In this document: positions 1 through 5,520 of the stretch, one piece after another | How positions within the stretch are numbered: the first letter of the stretch is position 1 | How the letters are laid out: every line of letters starts with the position of its first letter | Assembly: GCA_024405255.1 (NCBI GenBank) | Contig: JAKSOY010000119.1 | Location: forward strand, 1 to 13,089 | DNA: 13,089 nt | Origin: Kiritimatiellia bacterium | GTDB lineage: Bacteria > Verrucomicrobiota > Kiritimatiellia > RFP12 > UBA1067 | Direction of reading: 5' to 3' | Notes under the pieces: model-generated | What the model was told of the DNA's origin: nothing | Seen by the model: the letters and a program-made list of their open reading frames with translations, nothing else | Database searches by the model: none | Made by a program: the position numbers and the translations under genes

Positions 1-106
1 CGTCCTTGCGGACCCTCTTCTCGGTTGTCTTGCGAACGCTCCCGGGGAGGAACGGCCCGTATGACGCGATCTGCGCGAGGATTGTCTCTGTCGTCTCCGT
101 TTTCAT
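1..106 (-). CDS. Partial small protein, possibly DUF6788-like (N-terminus only)
   Basis: Reading leftward from the ATG at 106-104 gives 35 residues before the window ends. The N-terminus contains a segment reading GPFLPGSVRKTTEKRVRKD. I recall similar N-termini ('GPFL.GS' followed by a basic stretch) in small DUF6788-type proteins that often sit beside transposases or in accessory regions, but this is memory of a family pattern and only a fragment is visible. There is a purine-rich AAAGGG about 10 bases upstream of the start, and upstream of that a convincing promoter with a palindrome across it. The gene is divorced from its right-hand neighbour by a strong terminator, so it is its own transcription unit. 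Function unknown. Confidence 0.45.
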   Translation of the reverse strand, partial: MKTETTETILAQIASYGPFLPGSVRKTTEKRVRKD

Positions 107-124
107 AGCTGAATCAGCCCTTTC

Positions 125-153
125 ATATCAGTCTATTGTGTATAGACTGATAT
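125..153. promoter_or_regulatory. Perfect 12-bp inverted repeat, probable repressor operator
   Basis: The arms ATATCAGTCTAT (125-136) and ATAGACTGATAT (142-153) are exact reverse complements separated by TGTGT. The right arm overlaps the first bases of the minus-strand -10 box (157-152), and the left arm lies where transcription would begin. A dyad of this length centred just downstream of a -10 is the usual position for an operator that blocks promoter clearance. It could alternatively be a hairpin in the 5' leader, but the AT-rich arms and placement favour a protein-binding site. No regulator gene is visible inside the window. Confidence 0.6.
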
Positions 154-181
154 TATACCATAAACTCTTCCACGTTTGCAA
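152..181 (-). promoter_or_regulatory. Sigma70-type promoter for the left-edge gene
   Basis: On the minus strand TTGCAA (181-176) is followed after 18 bases by a perfect TATAAT (157-152). The start codon of the leftmost gene lies about 45 bases downstream. The promoter is just left of the terminator that closes the neighbouring nuclease unit, so it drives an independent transcript. Confidence 0.65.
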
Positions 182-193
182 CGACAAAATTAG

Positions 194-235
194 AAAAATG
201 TGGAGGTCGGCCCGAAGGACCGACCTCACATTTTT
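194..235 (-). terminator. Strong intrinsic terminator after the nuclease-like gene
   Basis: AAAAATGT (194-201) pairs with ACATTTTT (228-235) and GAGGTCGG (203-210) pairs with CCGACCTC (220-227), with one bulged G at 202. Read on the minus strand the hairpin begins three bases after the stop codon at 239-241 and ends in a T tract, with a TTCG-containing apical loop. Because A and T tracts flank both sides it could work in both directions. Confidence 0.85.
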
Positions 236-238
236 AGT

Positions 239-622
239 TTACACCCTCTGAAGATAGTACCTCTTGTTCTGGAGTTCTGCTGCCGTATTGGCAAGTTCAG
301 TGTTTTTATAGACGACGACATCCTCACCATTGTATAGGACTCCCACCACTTTCTTATAGCGAGTGAGCGCTATACGGACATTCTTCAGAAGTTCATCCAC
401 ACATTTGGGAGCGCATATGTTTACCCCAGACTTTTTGACCTCCAAGATGATGGCAACTTCATTCAAGTTTTTTGGGAGATACCACCCATCCGGCTTATCC
501 TTCTTGCCCACAAAACCGAGCTGATTGAAGGTCGTCAGTTGCCCAACACCGCAGTTCTCATCTTGCGCACTATCAAACTCCAATATCCGCGCCGCCTTCT
601 CTCTAACTTGATCTTCTGTCAT
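239..622 (-). CDS. Stand-alone PD-(D/E)XK nuclease-like protein (HsdR-N-like domain)
   Basis: The 127-residue protein carries the core of a PD-(D/E)XK nuclease: Pro44-Asp45 (KPDGWYL), a 15-residue hairpin, then Glu61-Val-Lys63 (ILEVKK). An upstream helix with Glu8 and Glu15 may supply the further acidic residue of the fold. The C-terminal half (RYKKVVGVLYNGEDVVVYKN) looks like the strand-rich region after the active site in the N-terminal domain of type I restriction R subunits and N6-methylase fusions. Here that domain is alone, without helicase or methylase. I chose the ATG at 622 because AAAGG precedes it by about 7 bases; a GTG at 682 would add 20 residues but has no binding site and abuts the folded RNA region. 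It may be an orphan or decayed restriction domain, or a small nuclease in its own right. Active-site residues are intact. Confidence 0.6.
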   Translation of the reverse strand: MTEDQVREKAARILEFDSAQDENCGVGQLTTFNQLGFVGKKDKPDGWYLPKNLNEVAIILEVKKSGVNICAPKCVDELLKNVRIALTRYKKVVGVLYNGEDVVVYKNTELANTAAELQNKRYYLQRV

Positions 623-682
623 TTCCTTGCCTTTCGTTCGTATCACGACGGCAAAAGAAAAGAGCGCATCTTTCAAATGCAC

Positions 683-965
683 CCGATGAAGGCTGTAGGA
701 GGCCTAGACTAGAGTACAGGAAAGACGCGCCCATAGGGGCGCGCTTTCGCTGACACACGTTCTAGTCTGAAAACTTCCTACATTCTCATCGGCCGTCGTG
801 TTAGCGTAACGCTAAATCACTTGTCTCGCTCAGGCGGGGGATTCATTGCTCGCAATGCATTCGCCCACCGTGGAGACCTTTGATGTCGATTGACCTTACT
901 TCAGATTGCAAACCTCCCAAGGTCGAATGAGACAGCATCCACCACCCCGCCTTGACCAAGACGAG
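683..965 (-). ncRNA. Candidate large structured RNA upstream of the nuclease gene
   Basis: No credible coding frame covers this stretch, but it is dense with nested complementarity. Domain A (820-965): 820-838 pairs with 945-965 as a stem of about 20 bp (two mismatches, one bulge, one G-U); inside are a hairpin at 839-862 (CATTG/CAATG core plus four outer pairs) and a stem 889-897 with 919-928 (GACCTT/AAGGTC core, one bulge). Hairpin C is 801-815. Domain B (683-792): CCGATGA 683-689 with 786-792, TGTAGGA 694-700 with 776-782, AGACTAGA 706-713 with 761-768, and an apical hairpin AAAG-CGCGCCC 721-732 with 737-747. I assign the minus strand because of the promoter at 1032-1062 and because the nuclease gene follows. 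It could be a free RNA, a cis-acting leader, or a folded DNA element. I recognise no named RNA family. Confidence 0.55.
801..815. repeat. Perfect palindrome between the two folded domains
   Basis: TTAGCGT and ACGCTAA flank a single central base, giving a 15-base perfect dyad. As RNA it would be a 6-bp stem with a three-base loop; as DNA it could be a protein site. It sits exactly in the linker between the two larger folded domains. Confidence 0.6.
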
Positions 966-1190
966 GTTGAACGAATGCTCCTTAAAATTGTCCTTTTCAT
1001 GATTGATTCATCAAGTTGAACTACACCGTACATTATAGCACAACTCTTGTACATCGTGTTAATCGTCGTTTCAAAAATTTTCGATGAAAAGAAAGAAGAA
1101 TTATAGGAAACATCCTGTCGAATAAAACTAAAAATGGCAATGGAGGGGCACCCGCTCGACAATCGTCCAACACGACGAGATCACGAACGT
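966..1190. other. AT-rich intergenic leader region
   Basis: This stretch between the folded RNA region and the end of azlD is markedly richer in A and T than the operons to the right. It contains the minus-strand promoter at 1032-1062 and, at 1000-896, a 34-codon minus-strand open frame that overlaps the first arm of domain A and lacks a ribosome binding site, so I do not call it a gene. A sequence AAGGAG lies at 985-980 on the minus strand, but no ATG, GTG or TTG follows at a useful distance. After the azlD stop, a weak GC-rich hairpin (about 1146-1162) followed by T-rich sequence may end the azl transcript. Confidence 0.4.
1032..1062 (-). promoter_or_regulatory. Promoter reading into the structured RNA and nuclease gene
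   Basis: A perfect TATAAT lies at 1037-1032 on the minus strand. The best upstream hexamer is TTAACA at 1062-1057, giving a 19-base spacer, which is longer than ideal. Transcription would start near 1025, about 60 bases before domain A of the folded region. Confidence 0.45.
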
Positions 1191-1532
1191 TCAGGCGCAG
1201 ACAAGGTACATGTAAAGCGCCGTCCCGCAGGCGATGGACAAAAGCGGATTGCCACGCCAGAGATGAAGCGCCACCGTGAGCGCCGACGCGAGAAGTTCGG
1301 CCCCTCCGTGCCAGGAGGTCGACAGACATCCGGCCTTCAGGTACCCCGCAAAGCAGTAGATCACCAGCATTGCGATCACGGCAGGCGCCAGCTGGGAGCC
1401 AATGTAGCGGATGACCGCCGGCGGCTGCTTTTTGCCGGAACCGAAGAGCGCGAACGGCAAGGCGCGCAGCAGATACGAAACGAGGCCGACGACAACCAAA
1501 AGGCCCAGCAGATACTGTCCGTTCGCACTCAC
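1191..1532 (-). CDS. azlD: AzlD, small subunit of branched-chain amino acid exporter
   Basis: A 113-residue membrane protein with the features of the AzlD family (Bacillus AzlD, E. coli YgaH): about four hydrophobic segments, an early YLLRALPFALF segment after the first helix, and a central helix with LAPAVIAMLVIYC. Together with AzlC it forms an inner-membrane exporter for branched-chain amino acids and analogues such as 4-azaleucine. The start is a GTG at 1532-1530 whose bases overlap the azlC stop (GTGA), with AAAGGAG about 8 bases upstream; a much longer in-frame extension upstream is only the shadow of azlC. It is the last gene of its operon. Confidence 0.85.
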   Translation of the reverse strand: MSANGQYLLGLLVVVGLVSYLLRALPFALFGSGKKQPPAVIRYIGSQLAPAVIAMLVIYCFAGYLKAGCLSTSWHGGAELLASALTVALHLWRGNPLLSIACGTALYMYLVCA

Positions 1533-2323
1533 GCCGAGGCTCCTTTCCCCGTCGCCCGCCGTTCCGGATCGAGCCACGACCGCAACGCCAGGAACACGCA
1601 GACGATGAGCACCATCGACGGAATCAGCATATTGCCGCGCGCCGAAGCAAATCCCATGAACGGCGCCAACGCACTGAACACCGCCACCGAAGAAAGAATG
1701 CCGATCAGCGCGGGAATGCGATTCGCCTTTGTCCGCAACTGGTCCACAAGAATCACGAGGAAGAGCGCCGTCATCGCGAAGTCGATCCCCTTCGTGCACG
1801 CCTCGACCCGCGCCTTGGAGAAAATGCCCTGGGCGAAAATGCCGGCCAGCGCACCGGCGGTCACACCGACAATCCAATAGAGGTGATCGAAAAGCGCGAG
1901 CATCAGACAATACCGCGTCGACTTCTCGCCCGCAGGCCACGGACACTGCGTCTGCAACGCAAATGTTTCGTCCGTCACGGTGCCGATGAGATAGAGCCGC
2001 GTCCCCAGGGGCGCCGCCCGGAAACGATCGAGCAGGGAAAGGCCGTACAGCGAATAGCGGATGTTCAGGCAGACCACAAGAATCACCGCCGCCAGATAGG
2101 GCGTACTTTCACGAACCCAGTCCACCAGCAGATACTGCAACGGACCCGACACGAAAAACGCGCTCGTCAACGCCGCCCACAAGGACGACCACGCGGTTCC
2201 ATCCTGCAGGGCAAGGAGGAGTCCCGCCGCAAAACCCATCGTGGTATAGCCCGTCAAAACCGGCAGCGACGCAATGAACGCCCGCGCGACAAGACCACGT
2301 GACGCTGGTTCGGAAACGGACAT
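1529..2323 (-). CDS. azlC: AzlC, large subunit of branched-chain amino acid exporter
   Basis: A 264-residue integral membrane protein of the AzlC/YgaZ family, normal in length (usual range about 230-260). Recognisable features are the N-terminal ASLPVLTGYTTMGFAAG segment, the FVSGPLQYLLVDW region in the second helix, the conserved NIRYSLYGLSL stretch, the TVTDETFAL motif and a C-terminal helix-rich half. It works with AzlD to export branched-chain amino acids. The ATG at 2323-2321 overlaps the stop of the upstream transporter (TGATG), and the stop overlaps the azlD start, so translation is probably coupled through three genes. Its partnership with a metal-type transporter is unusual and the real substrate may differ. 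Confidence 0.88.
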   Translation of the reverse strand: MSVSEPASRGLVARAFIASLPVLTGYTTMGFAAGLLLALQDGTAWSSLWAALTSAFFVSGPLQYLLVDWVRESTPYLAAVILVVCLNIRYSLYGLSLLDRFRAAPLGTRLYLIGTVTDETFALQTQCPWPAGEKSTRYCLMLALFDHLYWIVGVTAGALAGIFAQGIFSKARVEACTKGIDFAMTALFLVILVDQLRTKANRIPALIGILSSVAVFSALAPFMGFASARGNMLIPSMVLIVCVFLALRSWLDPERRATGKGASA

Positions 2324-3162
2324 CAGAGGAAGAGTCCCCCCACATACCCGAAGATGACGCCGAACACGTAGACCGCCGCGAGAATGCCAAGGTTCTGCAG
2401 CTGATGACGATGCGTCCGGAAGAGAACGAGCAAGCCCATTCCCGCCCCCGTCAACGACGACGCCACCAGAGCCCCCGCGCTCATGCCCTTCTCCGCATAA
2501 AGCTCGGCACACGCCGCCGACGCCGCGCAGTTCGGAATGAGACCGACGAGTCCGCCCAGCGCTTCACCGACGAACGGCCGATTCAGCACGCAGCGCTTCA
2601 ACGCCTCTTCGCCGCCGCAGTAGTGCAGCACGAGTTCGACCACGGCCGAAACGGCCAACAGAAAAACGAAAATCTCCGCTGTATGAATGAGCGCCGGCAC
2701 GAGAATGCCCTTGCGCTCTTCGCAGCTGCACCGGCTATGCGCACAAAGCTCGCCCACATGCGGGGAAGGACCGCGCCGTCCGATGCAATAGAGAAACGCG
2801 TTCACCGCGAAACCGGCGAACACCGCAAACAAGACCTTCAACGCCACAAGCTTCACGAGAAACGCCATCGGCACCTGCTTGGACAGCAGAACCGGAATCA
2901 GCTCGTCGGACGTCGACAGGAAAACCGCCACCAGGGTTCCCGCCGTCACCACACCGCCCGCATAGAGCGAGGCCGCCGCGGCCGAGAAACCACACTGGGG
3001 CACCACACCTGCGGCTGCGCCGAAGAATGGGCCCCATTGACTAACACGCCCGAGCTTTTGCTCGAGCGCGTCTCCCGCGTGCGCTTCCACCCACTCCAAG
3101 ATCAGATAAGCCGGGAAGAGGAATGGAAGCAGCAGCAGGTTATCTAGCAGAAACTCGATCAC
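2323..3162 (-). CDS. PF11449-type 10-TM putative metal (manganese/arsenic) exporter
   Basis: A 279-residue membrane protein with about eight to ten hydrophobic helices. It shows an internal duplication: GVVPQCGFS (53-60, Pro55-Gln-Cys57-Gly) and GLIPNCAAS (208-215, Pro210-Asn-Cys212-Ala) end matching helices of the two halves, as expected for the ArsP_2 or 'putative manganese transporter' family. The cytoplasmic loop joining the halves is rich in His and Cys (His135, Cys140, His142, Cys145, Cys147), suggesting metal binding. The conserved FLSTSDELIPVLL segment follows the first half. The start is a GTG at 3162-3160 overlapping the ferredoxin stop (GTGA). Substrate is not proved: heavy metal, manganese or an arsenic compound are possible from the family, and exact transport direction is inferred. 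Confidence 0.75.
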   Translation of the reverse strand: MIEFLLDNLLLLPFLFPAYLILEWVEAHAGDALEQKLGRVSQWGPFFGAAAGVVPQCGFSAAAASLYAGGVVTAGTLVAVFLSTSDELIPVLLSKQVPMAFLVKLVALKVLFAVFAGFAVNAFLYCIGRRGPSPHVGELCAHSRCSCEERKGILVPALIHTAEIFVFLLAVSAVVELVLHYCGGEEALKRCVLNRPFVGEALGGLVGLIPNCAASAACAELYAEKGMSAGALVASSLTGAGMGLLVLFRTHRHQLQNLGILAAVYVFGVIFGYVGGLFL

Positions 3163-3332
3163 TGGGCAGAGATCGCTTCAGCCGGGCACTGCGCCGCGCA
3201 CGCACCGCAGTCAACGCACTTGTCGGCGTCGATCACGCACTTGCCATCCTGCTCGGCAATCGCTTCAGCCGGGCACTGGTCCTTGCACGCGCAGCAGCCA
3301 ACGCACTTCTCAGGGTCAATCTTGTGAGCCAT
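3159..3332 (-). CDS. Small 2[4Fe-4S] ferredoxin
   Basis: A 57-residue protein with two CxxCxxCxxxCP motifs: Cys10, 13, 16, 20-Pro and Cys39, 42, 45, 49-Pro, the signature of clostridial-type ferredoxins that carry two low-potential iron-sulfur clusters and shuttle single electrons in the cytoplasm. Length and internal twofold repeat (CPAEAI occurs twice) are typical. Two extra cysteines (Cys14, Cys32) are present; Cys14 sits where glycine is common. AAAGGAG (3347-3341) lies 8 bases before the ATG. It is first in the four-gene operon and its stop overlaps the transporter start by four bases. Confidence 0.93.
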   Translation of the reverse strand: MAHKIDPEKCVGCCACKDQCPAEAIAEQDGKCVIDADKCVDCGACAAQCPAEAISAQ

Positions 3333-3371
3333 TTTCTTTTCTCCTTTAGTTGTTAAAAAACGATGGGTGAT

Positions 3372-3400
3372 ATTATCTCATATTGGGACGAAGAAGGCAA
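3372..3400 (-). promoter_or_regulatory. Promoter of the ferredoxin-transporter-azlCD operon
   Basis: On the minus strand TTGCCT (3400-3395) is followed after 17 bases by GATAAT (3377-3372), about 40 bases before the ferredoxin ATG. Between promoter and ribosome binding site is an AT-rich leader with a TTTTTT run; no hairpin is evident there. Confidence 0.6.
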
Positions 3401-3502
3401 TGAGAAGTTTTGAACTTTCACCTCTCGCACACGTTCATTCCGACACGGCCAATCTTGGCCAGCTCCCTTGAGGCGAAATCACACACAATTTATTGGATTC
3501 CG

Positions 3503-5461
3503 TCAAGTATCGGCATTCGGTACGGAAGGCGTGGTGGGCACGGTCTCCTCAACGCCGCGGATGTCGAAGTCCTCGTACGTCACAAAGGGCTCCTTGGCGA
3601 GACGCTGGAAGGTCTTGTAGGCGACGCGGTTGTTGCGCATCGTCACGTGGCGCGCGACACTTGGGGGCGGCGCGGCGAGTCCCTTCAAGTCGGTCATCTG
3701 CGTCCAGGCGGGGGCATTCAAATAGGTGCCCACGCGTCCCGTGCAGTTTTCGACGAGCACGTTCTCGTAGAGCTGGGGCGTATCGACGCGCATCTTCAGG
3801 TGCAGGAGCAGACTCGCCCCCAGCATGCGACTGTCGCGCAAGGTCGCGTTGCGTCCAAGAAAACAGTCGCTGCCCAGCGTCAGGCAGGCATGGCACATCG
3901 GTCCGAAGGTGCAGTTCCTCACGAGCACGTTCTCGGTCGGCGAGTTCCACGGACACTTCACGGGATCGTTCGCCCACACGCCCATGCCGCCTTTCATCAC
4001 CACCGCATCGTCGTTGACGTTCATCAGCACGTTCTCGACGAGCACGTCGCGACAGCCGTCAAGATCGATGGCATCCGTCGAAGGCCCCTTGCGTCCGTTG
4101 ATCACATCGGCGTATATGGCGCAGTCGTGCACCTTCAAGTTGGTGCAGCGGTAGAAATGCGTCGTCCAGAATTTCGAGTTCTTGAAGGTCACGCCGCTCA
4201 CGTCCACGTTCTTCGAATTGGAAACGAAAAGAACCCGCGGACGCAACAGCCCCACATGCACGTTGACATCACGCCGCCGGCGATACGTGCCGATACTCGA
4301 CCAGAACGCGTGCCACAGCGAATAGCCGAGACCGTCGACGATTCCCTCGCCGGTGATCGTGAAACCATCGCAATGGTCCACATTGAGAATCGCGGGATAG
4401 TAGGTGTCCGTGCGACCTTCGACGCGCGTCGTGCATTTGGGATAGGCCGCTTCCACATCGACCCCCAGAAGAACGGCATTCTTCTTCAGATGCAGATTGA
4501 CGCCTGGCTTGATCGAGACCGCGCCGAGACGATAAAGTCCCGGTTCGACCACGAGCGTTCCACCGCCCTTCGCGGCCAGCGCGTCAATCCGGGCCTGGAA
4601 CGCGGCCGTCTCGGCCCGCCAATTCGGTTCTTTCTCGGACGGCATCTGAGTATGTGAACCGCAGGCCCGCACGACCTCGAACACAAGATCCGACCGACGT
4701 GCACGGACGGCTTGCGCCACCTCAAACATCGAACTGCCCGCCAGAACCGTCGCCGCCGCGCCGAAACGCGCCTTCAGATCTGCCAGCACGGCAGTCAGTT
4801 CCGCAACCCGCACGTCAAGAAGCGATTCGCCACGCGCCTTCAGCCGCGCGGTGAAAAGCGCGCCGGCCGGATTTTCCTTGCCCGCTTCCAGACATCCGGC
4901 GATTTCACCTGTACCGAACAGATCAAGCGCCATCACGGGACGCCAGGCGCCCAGCGCCCACGTCACAAACTGTTCGCGCACGCGCCGTCCCGACTCGCCG
5001 ATGATCACCACCGGCGCCCCCGCGCGTTGTGACGGCAGGAACAGAACGGCCGGAAGGTCGAGTCCGTTCGCGTGCCGATAGGCGACGCGTTCAACCCCCA
5101 ACTCGCCATAGGGGCCCGTCGAGAGCGTTTCACACGCGACAACTCGTCGCGTCAGATTCGTTCGGTCGCCAAACGGCGCGCGCGAAACGCGATCGGAACT
5201 CATCCACGCCGCCTCGGGAAGGATCGGCCGCCCCAGCTGTTCCACAAGGTCGGGAATGCGCAAGCGCGTCACGATCTCGGATGCCTCGACGACACAATCC
5301 CCCTTGCAGTTCCGTACATCCGCACAAACGGCCGCAGGCCGCGAATCCGGAACTACCTCGACGGCCGCACGCGACGTCTCGGGCAATCCGCACGCCAGCA
5401 ACATCACCGTCGCCAGACACAATCCCTCATTTACGATTCCTGTCAAACGTTCAATCACCAT
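3503..5461 (-). CDS. Secreted GH28-like polygalacturonase with N-terminal alpha/beta-hydrolase-like region
   Basis: A 652-residue exported protein. Residues 1-33 form a signal peptide; LLAC (21-24) makes lipoprotein processing possible, otherwise cleavage would follow SRAA. Residues about 110-270 resemble an acetylxylan-esterase-type alpha/beta hydrolase (PAVLFLPSQ, PVVIIGESG, PVMALDLFGTGE, then a RGESLLDVRVAEL helix), but the expected nucleophile elbow reads AGSSMFEVA and the chain ends before a catalytic His could occur. Residues about 280-640 are a right-handed beta-helix of GH28 type: STD (461-463, family NTD), DD (484-485), CHA (523-525, family GHG) and HLK (554-556, family RIK). GH28 enzymes hydrolyse galacturonic-acid linkages in pectins, but Arg replaced by His suggests an unusual substrate. 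ATG 5461 is chosen over an in-frame TTG at 5524 for its ribosome binding site. Last gene of the operon. Confidence 0.75.
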   Translation of the reverse strand: MVIERLTGIVNEGLCLATVMLLACGLPETSRAAVEVVPDSRPAAVCADVRNCKGDCVVEASEIVTRLRIPDLVEQLGRPILPEAAWMSSDRVSRAPFGDRTNLTRRVVACETLSTGPYGELGVERVAYRHANGLDLPAVLFLPSQRAGAPVVIIGESGRRVREQFVTWALGAWRPVMALDLFGTGEIAGCLEAGKENPAGALFTARLKARGESLLDVRVAELTAVLADLKARFGAAATVLAGSSMFEVAQAVRARRSDLVFEVVRACGSHTQMPSEKEPNWRAETAAFQARIDALAAKGGGTLVVEPGLYRLGAVSIKPGVNLHLKKNAVLLGVDVEAAYPKCTTRVEGRTDTYYPAILNVDHCDGFTITGEGIVDGLGYSLWHAFWSSIGTYRRRRDVNVHVGLLRPRVLFVSNSKNVDVSGVTFKNSKFWTTHFYRCTNLKVHDCAIYADVINGRKGPSTDAIDLDGCRDVLVENVLMNVNDDAVVMKGGMGVWANDPVKCPWNSPTENVLVRNCTFGPMCHACLTLGSDCFLGRNATLRDSRMLGASLLLHLKMRVDTPQLYENVLVENCTGRVGTYLNAPAWTQMTDLKGLAAPPPSVARHVTMRNNRVAYKTFQRLAKEPFVTYEDFDIRGVEETVPTTPSVPNADT

Positions 5462-5465
5462 CAGA

Positions 5466-5474
5466 TCCTTCCTT
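5466..5474 (-). promoter_or_regulatory. Ribosome binding site fixing the GH28-like start
   Basis: AAGGAAGGA on the minus strand ends 4 bases before the ATG at 5461-5459 and supports that start, which also places the hydrophobic signal peptide at the N-terminus. The longer frame from 5524 would bury it behind 21 basic residues. Confidence 0.7.
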
Positions 5475-5520
5475 TTGCCAGAACATTTTCGCCAAGGGGC
5501 AAGCGTCTTACGGGGTCCCT

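Noticed and set aside
6..251. Plus-strand frame of 81 codons at the left edge
   Set aside because: It runs opposite the left-edge gene and through a promoter, a palindrome and a terminator hairpin.
801..815. Integron attC core
   Set aside because: The palindrome is superficially like a cassette junction, but the bases do not match the GTTRRRY / RYYYAAC core and no integrase or cassette array is visible.
683..965. Group II intron or CRISPR repeat array
   Set aside because: No domain V signature, no reverse transcriptase, and no regularly spaced direct repeats.
896..1162. Minus-strand frame of up to 88 codons, or 34 codons from 1000
   Set aside because: No ribosome binding site, no family pattern, and it runs through the first arm of the folded RNA domain.
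1134..3147. Long plus-strand open frames over the azl and transporter genes
   Set aside because: Arg-rich translations without motifs, lying exactly opposite well-supported membrane protein genes.
3447..3460. GGCCAA/TTGGCC hairpin after the GH28-like gene as a terminator
   Set aside because: Only 6 bp with a two-base loop and no T tract on either strand.
3410..4657. Plus-strand frame of 415 codons opposite the GH28-like gene
   Set aside because: Arg- and His-rich shadow of a recognised gene, without a ribosome binding site.
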